Source: Undibacterium paludis (lineage in GTDB: Bacteria; Pseudomonadota; Gammaproteobacteria; Burkholderiales; Burkholderiaceae_D). From it: a stretch of 64,000 bases of DNA. The position numbers and the translations under genes were made by a program. The stretch covers positions 62,001 to 126,000 of the forward strand of contig NZ_JAKZHX010000016.1 of the NCBI RefSeq assembly GCF_022568815.1, read 5' to 3'. Below, piece by piece: positions 1 to 8,560 of this stretch. The notes below the pieces were generated by a model, which was given only the letters and a program-made list of their open reading frames with translations, was not told where the DNA came from and searched no databases. Numbering within the stretch: the stretch's first letter is position 1; each line of letters starts with the position of its first letter.

Positions 1-48
1 CCCGTCCCAGCGACCTTTACACGCTTACCCCCTTCTAAAAAGAACAAT

Positions 49-1203
49 ATGAACAGCTCATCCCCCAGCCCTACCCCGGAATTACACTGGATAGAAAACG
101 ACCAGGCCAGATCCTGTCGCTGGCATTCAGAAAGCGGTGCCCAGCCGCCGAAACGCGTACAGCTTGCAGATGACCGCATGAACGTGGAAACCGCCTACAA
201 GTTCGCATGCGAAGGTACCGCCCTGCTATGGCGTGGCGACTACCACAATGCCAAGCAATTATTGCAGGCCATGGCCAGACGCATGGATAAAAAACCGGGC
301 AAGGCGGCAAAAAAAGGCAAGTCCCCTGCCAGCGCAACAGAGGCATTTCATTTGCACAGACAGGCACAGTCACAACGTGCACGCGTACTGGCCATGTTGC
401 TGATCCCCTTTGAGGCCGACTACCGCATACCCTTGCGTCGTGCACCTGATGTCAGCCTTGCCTGCCAGGAGGTTTATGGCGAAGCAACAACAGCCTTTGT
501 TGCTTCACTGCGTGAACTGCTGGGTTTGATCGGCGCCCATGAGTGGCGCAAGAATGGTGTGGAGATTGCCACGCTGGGAGCGAAAATTCATCCCTATTAT
601 GGCGTGTTCTCCCCGGTGCGCGGTGAGTATCTGGACCTGCTCGCCAATGCCCCCCTGCCGTCAACAGCACTGGCTTTTGATATCGGTGCAGGGACTGGTG
701 TGCTGTCAGCCTTGCTGATCAAACGTGGCATTAACAAGGTCGTCGCCACCGACCAGGACCGGCGCGCCCTGGCTTGTGCGCAAGACAACCTGAACAGGCT
801 GGGTATGTCTGACCAGGTGACATTGCTGGAAGCTGACCTGTTCCCACCAGGTCGTGCACCACTGGTGGTTTGCAACCCGCCCTGGCTGCCCGCCCGACCG
901 AATTCACCGATAGAATATGCCGTGTATGACCCTGACAGCCGCATGTTGCGTGGCTTTCTGGCCGGTGTGGCAGCCCATCTGGAACCTCAGGGTGAAGCCT
1001 GGCTGATCATGTCCGACTTTGCCGAGCACCTGGGCCTGCGCAGCGCAAGCGATTTACCGGAATGGATAGCTGCCGGTGGCCTGATAGTAGCAGGCAAGCT
1101 GGATATCAAACCGCGCCACCCCAAATCCACAGATGAAAATGATCCTTTACATGCGGCGCGTGTCAAAGAAATTACTTCATTGTGGCGTTTGAAATTAAAA
1201 TAG
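49..1203 (+). CDS. Class I SAM-dependent methyltransferase (MTS/PrmC-like)
   Basis: A predicted methyltransferase of 384 residues. A Rossmann motif I reading DIGAGTGVL starts at residue 211, and the motif NPPWLP lies at residues 276-281. In N5-glutamine and N6-adenine methyltransferases the NPPY-type motif positions the acceptor nitrogen; here Trp replaces the usual Tyr, which also occurs in the small-domain (MTS) group. The first 200 residues are not a domain I recognise and contain a Lys-rich stretch near residues 80-100. The substrate cannot be read from sequence: protein glutamine, rRNA or a small molecule all remain possible. The gene stands alone, 48 bases from the window edge, so upstream partners cannot be seen. 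The ATG at 49 is the first in frame and has an AAAGAA purine tract before it. The methyltransferase assignment is firm; its role is not known. Confidence 0.82.
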   Translation: MNSSSPSPTPELHWIENDQARSCRWHSESGAQPPKRVQLADDRMNVETAYKFACEGTALLWRGDYHNAKQLLQAMARRMDKKPGKAAKKGKSPASATEAFHLHRQAQSQRARVLAMLLIPFEADYRIPLRRAPDVSLACQEVYGEATTAFVASLRELLGLIGAHEWRKNGVEIATLGAKIHPYYGVFSPVRGEYLDLLANAPLPSTALAFDIGAGTGVLSALLIKRGINKVVATDQDRRALACAQDNLNRLGMSDQVTLLEADLFPPGRAPLVVCNPPWLPARPNSPIEYAVYDPDSRMLRGFLAGVAAHLEPQGEAWLIMSDFAEHLGLRSASDLPEWIAAGGLIVAGKLDIKPRHPKSTDENDPLHAARVKEITSLWRLKLK

Positions 1204-1276
1204 TGGCTGCAATCTCGGCCAGTGCGCAAACCTGTGCTGGCCACAAAATGAATAAATTGTTTGGAAAATTAGCATC

Positions 1277-1492
1277 ATGATCAACAAGCCCGCCCGTATC
1301 CTGACCTTCAAATGCAAAAACTGCAGCAAATCCGTCCAGGTTTTCCTGCAAAAAGTATCTGCCTGCTCTCACATTCAGCCTTATCAGGGTATTTGCAGCT
1401 GCGGCGAAATCATGAAACATGCGACCGGCAACAAGGAAGCGGTCGCCTCCTACCTGAGTTCCAATGACGTTTTGTGGTCGCATCATCATTGA
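1277..1492 (+). CDS. Small Cys-rich hypothetical protein (zinc-ribbon-like)
   Basis: A 71-residue protein that I cannot assign to a named family. It has a CxxC pair (CKNC, about residues 13-16), a single Cys near residue 31 and a CSCG near residues 40-43, spacing that suggests a small zinc ribbon. It ends in a His-rich tail (SHHH). It sits 74 bases after the methyltransferase gene on the same strand and ahead of ribF. The ribosome site is weak (TTGGAAAA about 10 bases upstream). A minus-strand frame across the same DNA is longer but lacks any family-like composition. I favour the plus-strand reading because the Cys spacing is typical of real small metal-binding proteins. Confidence 0.5.
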   Translation: MINKPARILTFKCKNCSKSVQVFLQKVSACSHIQPYQGICSCGEIMKHATGNKEAVASYLSSNDVLWSHHH

Positions 1493-1571
1493 TTCATGCA
1501 CCAAATGCTGAGAAATGTGATGATTTCACAAATTAATCCCTTGTGAAATTTACATTTCCACCTCAGATCAG

Positions 1572-1600
1572 GTCTATAGCCAGACGAAAGCATTTATAAT
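1572..1600 (+). promoter_or_regulatory. Candidate promoter for ribF
   Basis: A perfect TATAAT lies at 1595-1600, 30 bases before the ribF ATG. The matching -35 region at about 1572-1577 is poor, so this is a candidate only. Confidence 0.35.
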
Positions 1601-1630
1601 CTCTGGTTTTGCAGCAGTTTTCTGGAAACA

Positions 1631-2608
1631 ATGAAGGTATTTCGCGGACTACCCAATGCTGCCTCCCGTGCCCCTTGCGCACTGGCGATAGGCAATTTTG
1701 ATGGCGTGCATCTTGGTCATCAGGCTTTGCTTGCCCGTTTGCGGGATGCGGCCACGCGCCTGGGGCTGGAAGCTGCCGTCATGACATTTGAACCACATCC
1801 GCGCGCTTTTTTTGCGCAGATGATGGGCGACCTGTCCAAAGCGCCGACGCGCATCGCCAACCTGCGTGACAACATGACATCATTGCAAACCGCTGGTGTC
1901 GACCGTGTCATCGTGGAACATTTCAATGCCCATTTTGCTTCTTTATCACCGCAAGACTTCATAGAAAAAGTCCTGGTTGATGGCCTGCATGTGAAATGGG
2001 TCATGGTGGGTGAAGATTTTCGCTTTGGCGCCAAACGTGCAGGCGATATCGCCACCCTCGCTGAGGCTGGAGCACGTTTTGGCTTTACTGTGGAAACCCT
2101 GCCCTCCGTCCAGAACAAGGGGGTGCGCATCTCGTCTTCCGCAGTACGGCTGGCCCTGGCGAATGCTGACTTTGATGAAGCCGAAGCCTTGCTCGGTCAT
2201 CCTTACTATATTTCGGGTCATGTGGTGCACGGCCAAAAGCTGGGGCGCACCATCGGTTTTCCTACGCTCAACCTGCGTATAGCCCATCACCGACCGGCCC
2301 TCAACGGTATCTTCATCGTGCAGGTACATGGCCTGGCGGATGAGCCGTTGCCAGCCGTTGCCAGCCTGGGTGTTCGCCCGACTGTCGATGACAGTGGCCG
2401 CGTGCTGCTGGAAACCCATGTATTTGATTACAGCGGCCATGCTTATGGCAAAGTCGTGCAGATAGAATTTTTAAAGAAACTGCGTGATGAAGAAAAATAT
2501 ACAGACCTGCCAACCTTGACTGCAGCCATCAACAAGGATGCGGAACAGGCTCGCGCCTACTTTGCCGACAGCCACCGCCCTGCCCGCTCTGCCACTGACC
2601 GAATTTGA
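1631..2608 (+). CDS. ribF: Bifunctional riboflavin kinase / FAD synthetase
   Basis: Makes FMN from riboflavin and ATP, then FAD from FMN and ATP, in the cytosol. The N-terminal adenylyltransferase half shows GNFDGVHLGH at residues 21-30, the nucleotidyltransferase HxGH-type motif, and the RISSSAVR segment near 170. The C-terminal flavokinase half shows GRTIGFPTLNL at about residues 205-215. The length of 325 residues is normal for bacterial RibF. The ATG at 1631 follows a GGAAACA tract. The gene is followed 58 bases later by ileS and then lspA, the usual proteobacterial order, so the three are probably cotranscribed. Confidence 0.97.
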   Translation: MKVFRGLPNAASRAPCALAIGNFDGVHLGHQALLARLRDAATRLGLEAAVMTFEPHPRAFFAQMMGDLSKAPTRIANLRDNMTSLQTAGVDRVIVEHFNAHFASLSPQDFIEKVLVDGLHVKWVMVGEDFRFGAKRAGDIATLAEAGARFGFTVETLPSVQNKGVRISSSAVRLALANADFDEAEALLGHPYYISGHVVHGQKLGRTIGFPTLNLRIAHHRPALNGIFIVQVHGLADEPLPAVASLGVRPTVDDSGRVLLETHVFDYSGHAYGKVVQIEFLKKLRDEEKYTDLPTLTAAINKDAEQARAYFADSHRPARSATDRI

Positions 2609-2666
2609 AGCTCACGCTTGCAGTATGCAGTGACTTCACCCTGATTTTAAAAATAGAAAACTGATT

Positions 2667-5531
2667 ATGTCTGAAAATAAAGCGGCAAAACCTGCCAGTA
2701 AGTACCCTGTCAATATGACGGAAACAGCCTTCCCCATGCGCGGCGACCTGGCCAAGCGCGAACCCAAATGGGTCAAGGAATGGCAAGACAAGAAAATCTA
2801 TGAACGCGTACGCAAGGCTTCCGCCGGTCGTCCCAAGTTCATCCTGCATGATGGCCCACCGTATGCCAATGGCGATATCCATCTTGGTCATGCTGTCAAC
2901 AAAATCCTGAAAGACATGATCGTCAAGGCCCGCACCATGGCTGGTTTTGATGCACCGTATGTACCAGGCTGGGACTGCCATGGCATGCCTATCGAAATCC
3001 AGGTAGAAAAACTGTTTGGCAAGAACCTGCCTGTGGCAGAGGTACATGCCAAGGCACGTGTATATGCGAATGAACAGATAGAAAAACAAAAAGCAGGTTT
3101 CATTCGACTGGGCGTACTCGGTGAATGGGATAACCCCTACAAAACCATGGCTTTTGGCAATGAGGCCGATGAATTGCGCGCGCTCGGCAAACTGCTGGAA
3201 AAAGGCTACGTCTATCGCGGCCTGAAACCGGTCAACTGGTGTTTTGACTGCGGCTCTGCCCTGGCCGAAGCTGAAGTCGAATATGAAAACAAACGCGACC
3301 CTTCCATCGACGTTGGCTTCCCGTTTGCTGAACATGACAAGCTGGCTGCCGCCTTCAAGCTGGACAAACTGCCACTGGATAAAGGCTATTGCGTTATCTG
3401 GACTACAACGCCATGGACCATCCCATCCAACCAGGCGCTGAACATGCACCCGGAAATCACTTACGCACTGGTCAAGACCCAGCGCGAAGGTGTAGACATC
3501 CTGCTGATCCTGGCCAAAGACCTCGTTGAAGCAAGCCTGACCAACTATGGCCTGACTGGCGAAGTCATCGCCACTTGCCTGGGTGCTGATCTGTCTGAAA
3601 TCAAATTCAAACATCCATTGTCGTCACTGGATACTGGTTACGACCGTTTTTCCCCAGTCTATCTGGGTGAATATGTCAGTACAGAAACTGGTACCGGCGT
3701 GGTCCACTCTGCTCCTGCCTATGGTATAGAAGATTTCCAGTCCTGCAAGGCGCATGGCATGAAGGATGACGACATCATCGCCCCTGTCATGGGTGATGGC
3801 AAATTTGCATCCAGCCTGCCATTCTTTGCCGGCATGACGATCTGGGAAGCATCCAAACCTATCTGCGACAAACTGCGCGAAGCTGGCACCCTGTTCGCGT
3901 TCAAGATGTTTGAGCATAGCTACATGCATTGCTGGCGTCATAAGACACCTATCATCTATCGCGCCACTTCACAGTGGTTTGCCAGCATGGACAACACGCC
4001 CAAAGCCGGTGGCGACAGTCTGCGCCAGACAGCGTTGAAAGCCATTGATGACACCGCCTTCTTCCCCGCCTGGGGCAAGGCTCGTCTGCATGGCATGATC
4101 GCCAACCGCCCTGACTGGACGCTGTCACGCCAGCGTCAATGGGGGGTGCCTATGGCCTTCTTTCTGCACAAAGAAACTGGCCAACTGCATCCACGCACGC
4201 CGGAGTTGCTGGAACAGATCGCCCTGCGCATAGAAAAAGAAGGCATAGAAGCCTGGCAGAAACTCGAGGCTGCCGATTTACTTGGCGACGAAGCTGCCAT
4301 GTACGTAAAAAACCGCGATACGCTGGATGTGTGGTTTGACTCTGGTGTCACGCACCAGACAGTATTACGTGGCTCACACAAAGAGCAGTCAGACTTCCCG
4401 GCCGACCTGTATCTCGAAGGTTCTGATCAGCATCGTGGCTGGTTCCACTCTTCATTGCTGACCGCATCGATGCTCGATGGCCGTGCGCCTTACAAAGCAT
4501 TGCTGACACATGGTTTTACTGTTGACGGTGATGGCAAGAAAATGTCCAAGTCCCTGGGCAATACGCTGGCGCCGCAAAAGATATCTGACACCCTGGGTGC
4601 AGATATCCTGCGTCTGTGGGTAGCGTCATCTGACTATTCAGGCGAGCTGTCGATATCCGACGAAATCCTTAAGCGCGTGACAGAAGCCTATCGCCGTATC
4701 CGCAATACCTTGCGCTTCTTGCTGGCCAATACGTCCGATTTTGATATCGCCAAAGACAGCGTTGCTGTCAGCGACATGCTGGAAATCGACCGTTACGCCA
4801 TTGCCAACATGGCGGCATTACAAGCTGAGGTCGTTGCACATTTCCAGGCATTTGAATTCCACCCCGTGGTCAGCAAGCTGCAATCATATTGCTCTGAAGA
4901 CCTTGGCGGCTTTTACCTTGATATCCTCAAGGACCGTCTGTACACCAGCGGTGTGACTTCACATGCACGCCGTTCTGCCCAGACTGCCATCTGGCATATC
5001 ACGCAATCACTGCTGCGCCTGATGGCGCCGATGTTGTCCTTTACTGCTGAAGAAGCCTGGCAATTCTTTGCCAGCACCGATGCCTACAAGGACAGCGATG
5101 AAACCATCTTCACGCAAACCTATTACAGCCTGCCAGAGGTCGCTGATGCGGTAGCCTTACTGGCCAAATATGCAGCCTTGCGTGCAGTGCGCAATGATGT
5201 CACCAAACAGCTGGAAGAAGTTCGGGTTGCCGGCGGCATAGGTTCTTCCTTGCAGGCAGAAGTGACGATCAAGGCCAGTGGCAGCAAATTTGAGGTACTG
5301 AGCAGCTTTGCCGATGACCTGAAATTTACCCTGATCACTTCAGCGGCAGGCGTGGAACAGGTAGCCAGCGAAGCAGAAGAAGCGGTAGCAGTCACCCCGT
5401 CCAAATATGAAAAATGCGAGCGCTGCTGGCATTATCGTGCGGACGTAGGCAGCCACGCAGAACACCCTGCCCTGTGTGGCCGTTGTGTCAGCAACTTGTT
5501 TGGCAAGGGCGAAGCACGTCGCTTTGCCTGA
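2667..5531 (+). CDS. ileS: Isoleucyl-tRNA synthetase
   Basis: Charges tRNA-Ile with isoleucine and edits mischarged valine. The class I signatures are present: the HIGH-type motif HLGH near residue 73, within PYANGDIHLGH, and KMSKS near residue 626 within GKKMSKSLGN. The editing domain lies between them and contains TTTPWTIPSN. The C-terminus carries a Cys4 zinc-binding segment (CERCW...CGRC, about residues 917-935), typical of bacterial IleRS. At 954 residues it has the length of the full bacterial enzyme. It lies in the ribF-ileS-lspA run, with a long hairpin between it and lspA. Confidence 0.98.
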   Translation: MSENKAAKPASKYPVNMTETAFPMRGDLAKREPKWVKEWQDKKIYERVRKASAGRPKFILHDGPPYANGDIHLGHAVNKILKDMIVKARTMAGFDAPYVPGWDCHGMPIEIQVEKLFGKNLPVAEVHAKARVYANEQIEKQKAGFIRLGVLGEWDNPYKTMAFGNEADELRALGKLLEKGYVYRGLKPVNWCFDCGSALAEAEVEYENKRDPSIDVGFPFAEHDKLAAAFKLDKLPLDKGYCVIWTTTPWTIPSNQALNMHPEITYALVKTQREGVDILLILAKDLVEASLTNYGLTGEVIATCLGADLSEIKFKHPLSSLDTGYDRFSPVYLGEYVSTETGTGVVHSAPAYGIEDFQSCKAHGMKDDDIIAPVMGDGKFASSLPFFAGMTIWEASKPICDKLREAGTLFAFKMFEHSYMHCWRHKTPIIYRATSQWFASMDNTPKAGGDSLRQTALKAIDDTAFFPAWGKARLHGMIANRPDWTLSRQRQWGVPMAFFLHKETGQLHPRTPELLEQIALRIEKEGIEAWQKLEAADLLGDEAAMYVKNRDTLDVWFDSGVTHQTVLRGSHKEQSDFPADLYLEGSDQHRGWFHSSLLTASMLDGRAPYKALLTHGFTVDGDGKKMSKSLGNTLAPQKISDTLGADILRLWVASSDYSGELSISDEILKRVTEAYRRIRNTLRFLLANTSDFDIAKDSVAVSDMLEIDRYAIANMAALQAEVVAHFQAFEFHPVVSKLQSYCSEDLGGFYLDILKDRLYTSGVTSHARRSAQTAIWHITQSLLRLMAPMLSFTAEEAWQFFASTDAYKDSDETIFTQTYYSLPEVADAVALLAKYAALRAVRNDVTKQLEEVRVAGGIGSSLQAEVTIKASGSKFEVLSSFADDLKFTLITSAAGVEQVASEAEEAVAVTPSKYEKCERCWHYRADVGSHAEHPALCGRCVSNLFGKGEARRFA

Positions 5532-5546
5532 GCACCCCCAAGTCAT

Positions 5547-5581
5547 GCAGGCCGGGAAGGTATACACCTGAGCCGGCCTGC
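5547..5581 (+). other. Intercistronic hairpin between ileS and lspA
   Basis: Perfect 9-base arms GCAGGCCGG (5547-5555) and CCGGCCTGC (5573-5581) enclose a 17-base loop. No T-tract follows, so this is more likely an RNA stability or processing hairpin than a terminator. Confidence 0.5.
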
Positions 5582-5607
5582 ATTAACCAAGACGACAAAA
5601 GAGTTCA

Positions 5608-6126
5608 ATGCCAATGGCAACAAAAAAAAGTTCTGCTGCATCCAATAATTCTTCAGGCTCCAGCCTGGTACCCTGGCTGGGCCTGGCAGCCATCATCATC
5701 TTGCTTGATCAGGTAACCAAAGTGACGATAAACAAGGCCTTTGCCTACGGCGAGACCCTGAGCATCACTTCTTTTTTTAACCTGACCCTGGCTTATAACC
5801 AGGGGGCCGCCTTCAACTTCCTGGCTGCCGAAGGTGGCTGGCAACGTTATTTCTTTACTGCCATCGGCTTGATCGCAGCAACTTACATCATTTACCTGCT
5901 CAAACGTCACGCCGGGCAAAAACTGTTTTGTACGGCCCTGACGCTGATCATGGGCGGCGCACTGGGTAATGTCATTGACAGGCTGCTGTATGGGCATGTC
6001 ATCGATTTTCTGGATTTCCACTACAAGGAAATTTATCACTTCGCAGCCTTTAACGTCGCTGACAGCGCGATTTGTGTGGGTGCGGCATTATTCATACTGG
6101 ATGAATTACGCCGTGTGAAGAAATAA
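5608..6126 (+). CDS. lspA: Lipoprotein signal peptidase (signal peptidase II)
   Basis: An inner-membrane aspartyl protease that removes signal peptides from diacylglyceryl-modified prolipoproteins. Four hydrophobic segments are visible. The two catalytic aspartates are D124 in GNVIDRL and D152 in FNVADSAI, each in its conserved context. The length of 172 residues is normal. Two near-adjacent ATGs (5608 and 5614) could serve as the start; the first gives MPMATKKSS, a Lys/Ser-rich cytoplasmic tail. The gene lies between ileS and coaBC, 11 bases before the latter, and is probably in one transcript with it. Confidence 0.97.
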   Translation: MPMATKKSSAASNNSSGSSLVPWLGLAAIIILLDQVTKVTINKAFAYGETLSITSFFNLTLAYNQGAAFNFLAAEGGWQRYFFTAIGLIAATYIIYLLKRHAGQKLFCTALTLIMGGALGNVIDRLLYGHVIDFLDFHYKEIYHFAAFNVADSAICVGAALFILDELRRVKK

Positions 6127-6137
6127 GGAGTAGCGAC

Positions 6138-7349
6138 ATGAATCTGCGACTGACTGGCAAAAAAATCGTCCTGGGCCTGACAGGCGGTGTCGCCTGCTAC
6201 AAGATTGCCGAACTGACGCGCGCCCTCGGCAAAGCAGGGGCCAGCGTACAGGTCGTGATGACAGATTCCGCTTGCCATTTCATTACACCGGTGACCATGC
6301 AGGCACTGTCAGGCAATACGGTCTACACCGACCAATGGGATGCGCGCATACACAATAATATGCCGCACATCGACCTGACCCGTGATGCCGACGCCATCGT
6401 CATTGCCCCCTGCAGCACTGATTTCATGTTCAAGCTCGCGCATGGCGCCTGCGATGATTTGCTGTCTACCCTGTGCATCGCCCGCCCGGCGCATGTGCCA
6501 TTGCTGATAGCCCCCGCCATGAATGTAGAAATGTGGCAAAACCCGGCAACTCAGCGCAATGTGCAGCAGATCAAGGCTGATGGCATACAAGTCATGGGCC
6601 CGGCGGCAGGCGACCAGGCATGCGGCGAAACCGGTATGGGCCGCATGCTGGAAGCGGATCAGTTATTGACGGAGATCATCGCCTCCTTCCAGGCCAAGAC
6701 CCTGGCGGGCAAACATGTACTGCTCACCGCAGGCCCGACCTTTGAACCGATAGACCCGGTACGCGGCATCACCAACTTGTCCTCCGGCAAGATGGGTTAT
6801 GCGATTGCCCAGGCAGCCTGGGAAGCCGGTGCCATCGTCACCCTGGTGTCTGGCCCGACAGCACTGGATGCACCGTATGGTGTGCATCGCATTAACGTAC
6901 AGACTGCCCAGCAAATGTTTGATGCTGTCGCCACACAACTGAGGCAACAAAAGCAGGATGTGTTTGTTGCGGTTGCGGCAGTAGCGGACTGGCGCGTGGC
7001 CAATGCCAGCCCCCAGAAACTGAAAAAGACCAGCGATGGCGATATGCCGCAACTGCAATTTGCGCAAAACCCGGACATCCTCGCCAGCGTCGCCGCCATG
7101 CCGAATCCCCCTTATTGCGTAGGCTTTGCAGCAGAATCAGAAAACCTGCTGCAATATGGCGCAGCCAAACGCCAGAAGAAAAACGTACCTCTGCTGGCAG
7201 GCAATATCGGCCATCACACCTTTGGCAAGGATGAAAACGAACTGGTGCTGTTTGACGACCACGGCCACATCAAACTCCCGCCTGCAGACAAGCAAACCCT
7301 GGCTACGCAACTGGTCGCAGAAATCGCCCTGCGTACCAGCCTGATGTAA
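6138..7349 (+). CDS. coaBC: Phosphopantothenoylcysteine decarboxylase / phosphopantothenate-cysteine ligase
   Basis: A bifunctional coenzyme A biosynthesis enzyme (Dfp). The N-terminal CoaC flavoprotein shows the PAMN motif at residues 126-129 and the active-site Cys162 in ACGETGMGRM. The C-terminal CoaB ligase begins about residue 196 with TAGPTFEPIDPVR and carries the SSGKMG nucleotide-binding segment. It is 403 residues long, standard for the fusion. An AAGGAG ribosome site lies just before the ATG at 6138. It follows lspA by 11 bases and precedes dut, with a strong hairpin in the gap; coaBC-dut is a widespread pairing. Confidence 0.97.
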   Translation: MNLRLTGKKIVLGLTGGVACYKIAELTRALGKAGASVQVVMTDSACHFITPVTMQALSGNTVYTDQWDARIHNNMPHIDLTRDADAIVIAPCSTDFMFKLAHGACDDLLSTLCIARPAHVPLLIAPAMNVEMWQNPATQRNVQQIKADGIQVMGPAAGDQACGETGMGRMLEADQLLTEIIASFQAKTLAGKHVLLTAGPTFEPIDPVRGITNLSSGKMGYAIAQAAWEAGAIVTLVSGPTALDAPYGVHRINVQTAQQMFDAVATQLRQQKQDVFVAVAAVADWRVANASPQKLKKTSDGDMPQLQFAQNPDILASVAAMPNPPYCVGFAAESENLLQYGAAKRQKKNVPLLAGNIGHHTFGKDENELVLFDDHGHIKLPPADKQTLATQLVAEIALRTSLM

Positions 7350-7362
7350 GCCATTCATTCCG

Positions 7363-7387
7363 GCTCAAGGGACTTTCGCCCTTGAGC
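7363..7387 (+). terminator. Hairpin between coaBC and dut (possible weak terminator)
   Basis: Perfect 9-base arms GCTCAAGGG (7363-7371) and CCCTTGAGC (7379-7387) enclose a 7-base loop, followed by the moderately T-rich ACCTTCATTTTATT. It could partly terminate coaBC transcripts. It also occupies the region that an alternative TTG start of dut at 7382 would need, which favours the ATG at 7409. Confidence 0.5.
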
Positions 7388-7408
7388 ACCTTCATTTTAT
7401 TCAAGAAC

Positions 7409-7858
7409 ATGAAAAACATAGACCTGAAAATCCTCGACAACCGCATGAAAGACTTCTTGCCATCCTATGGCACTCCAGGCAGCGCCGGTCTTGACCTGCG
7501 CGCCTGCATAGACGAAGCTATCACCCTGCAACCTGGCCAGACCGTGCTGATCCCTACTGGCCTGGCCATCCACATCGCTGACCCTGGTTATGCCGCCATG
7601 ATCTTGCCGCGCAGCGGCATGGGACATAAAAATGGCATCGTACTCGGCAACCTGGTTGGCTTGATTGATTCCGATTACCAGGGGCAGCTGATGGTCTCAA
7701 CCTGGAACCGTGGCCAGGCAGAATTCACACTACAGCCCATGGACAGGCTGGCACAGTTGATCATCGTGCCGGTATTGCAAGTGGGCTTTAATGTCGTTGA
7801 TGAGTTTGGTCAGAGTGAGCGTGGTGAAGGCGGTTTTGGCAGTACTGGCAAGCATTGA
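7409..7858 (+). CDS. dut: Deoxyuridine 5'-triphosphate nucleotidohydrolase (dUTPase)
   Basis: Hydrolyses dUTP to dUMP and pyrophosphate, keeping uracil out of DNA and feeding thymidylate synthesis. All five trimeric dUTPase motifs are visible in order: PGSAGLDLRA, PRSGMGHK, GLIDSDYQG, RLAQLIIVPV and the C-terminal RGEGGFGSTG arm. I place the start at ATG 7409 rather than a TTG 27 bases earlier. This gives 149 residues, the normal length, and the N-terminus MKNIDLKILD aligns with the family. Confidence 0.96.
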   Translation: MKNIDLKILDNRMKDFLPSYGTPGSAGLDLRACIDEAITLQPGQTVLIPTGLAIHIADPGYAAMILPRSGMGHKNGIVLGNLVGLIDSDYQGQLMVSTWNRGQAEFTLQPMDRLAQLIIVPVLQVGFNVVDEFGQSERGEGGFGSTGKH

Positions 7859-7981
7859 GAATATTTGCGGGGTCAATCAACGGCAACCACAGCTACGTCG
7901 CTCCAGTCTGTGCTGGAGTGGCGATACCGCGGTCACCGTCATTAAACAACGCATATCAGTAGCACAGCCGTTAATCACTAT

Positions 7982-8506
7982 TCAAGCCAGCGTAGCCAGG
8001 GCAGCAAGCAATTTAGTTTTCAATTCCTCATTCTTCAGTTCCTGCTTCTCCACGTCGAAGTTCTCATAAAACGTCGGTACAGATAAACTCGCCTTCAACT
8101 GCCCACCAAAGAATGGGGCAGATGTAGTGGCTGCAGCCAGTACGCTTGCGCCACCTCGCGCGCCAGGCGAAGTTGACAGCATCACCATGGGCTTGCCCTG
8201 AAATACCTTGCCATTGGCGCGTGAGCACCAGTCGAACAGGTTTTTGTAGGCGGCGCTGTACGAACCATTATGCTCGGCAAAAGAAACCAGGATGGCATCG
8301 CTGGCAGCGATCTTGTCCAGGAAAGCCTGGGCCAGCACAGGTTTGCCAAGTTCAGCTTCTTTGTCAACGCTAAATAGCGGCAATTCATAGTCATTCAAAT
8401 CCAGCACTTCAATCTCGGCACCTGCAACCAGCTTGGCGGCATAAGTGACCAGTTGTTTGTTGACAGATTTTTTGCTGCTGCTGGCAGCGAAAGCGAGTAA
8501 TTTCAT
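7982..8506 (-). CDS. NAD(P)H-dependent FMN reductase family protein
   Basis: A flavodoxin-fold reductase of 174 residues. The N-terminal FAASSSKKSVNKQL resembles the phosphate-binding loop of the NADPH-dependent FMN reductase family (GSxRxxSxN type), and a central PMVMLSTSPGARGG matches the conserved SxSxGxxGG loop that contacts the flavin ring. Family members reduce FMN, quinones, azo dyes or chromate, and the true substrate here cannot be read from sequence. The protein is soluble, with no signal peptide. It converges with dut and stands apart from the hydrolase gene upstream on the same strand, so it is probably a single-gene unit. Confidence 0.85.
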   Translation of the reverse strand: MKLLAFAASSSKKSVNKQLVTYAAKLVAGAEIEVLDLNDYELPLFSVDKEAELGKPVLAQAFLDKIAASDAILVSFAEHNGSYSAAYKNLFDWCSRANGKVFQGKPMVMLSTSPGARGGASVLAAATTSAPFFGGQLKASLSVPTFYENFDVEKQELKNEELKTKLLAALATLA

Positions 8507-8560
8507 GATGGTTATCTGGTAAGTAAAAACGAATGTTCAAAAACAGCCTGATGGATGCGC

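Noticed and set aside
2529..3614. Minus-strand open frame of 361 codons across the ribF-ileS junction
   Set aside because: It overlaps two certain genes and has no recognisable motif; composition is Phe/Gln-rich as expected from antisense reading.
7901..7917. CTCCAG/CTGGAG hairpin after dut
   Set aside because: A 6-base stem without a T-run; too weak to be called a terminator.
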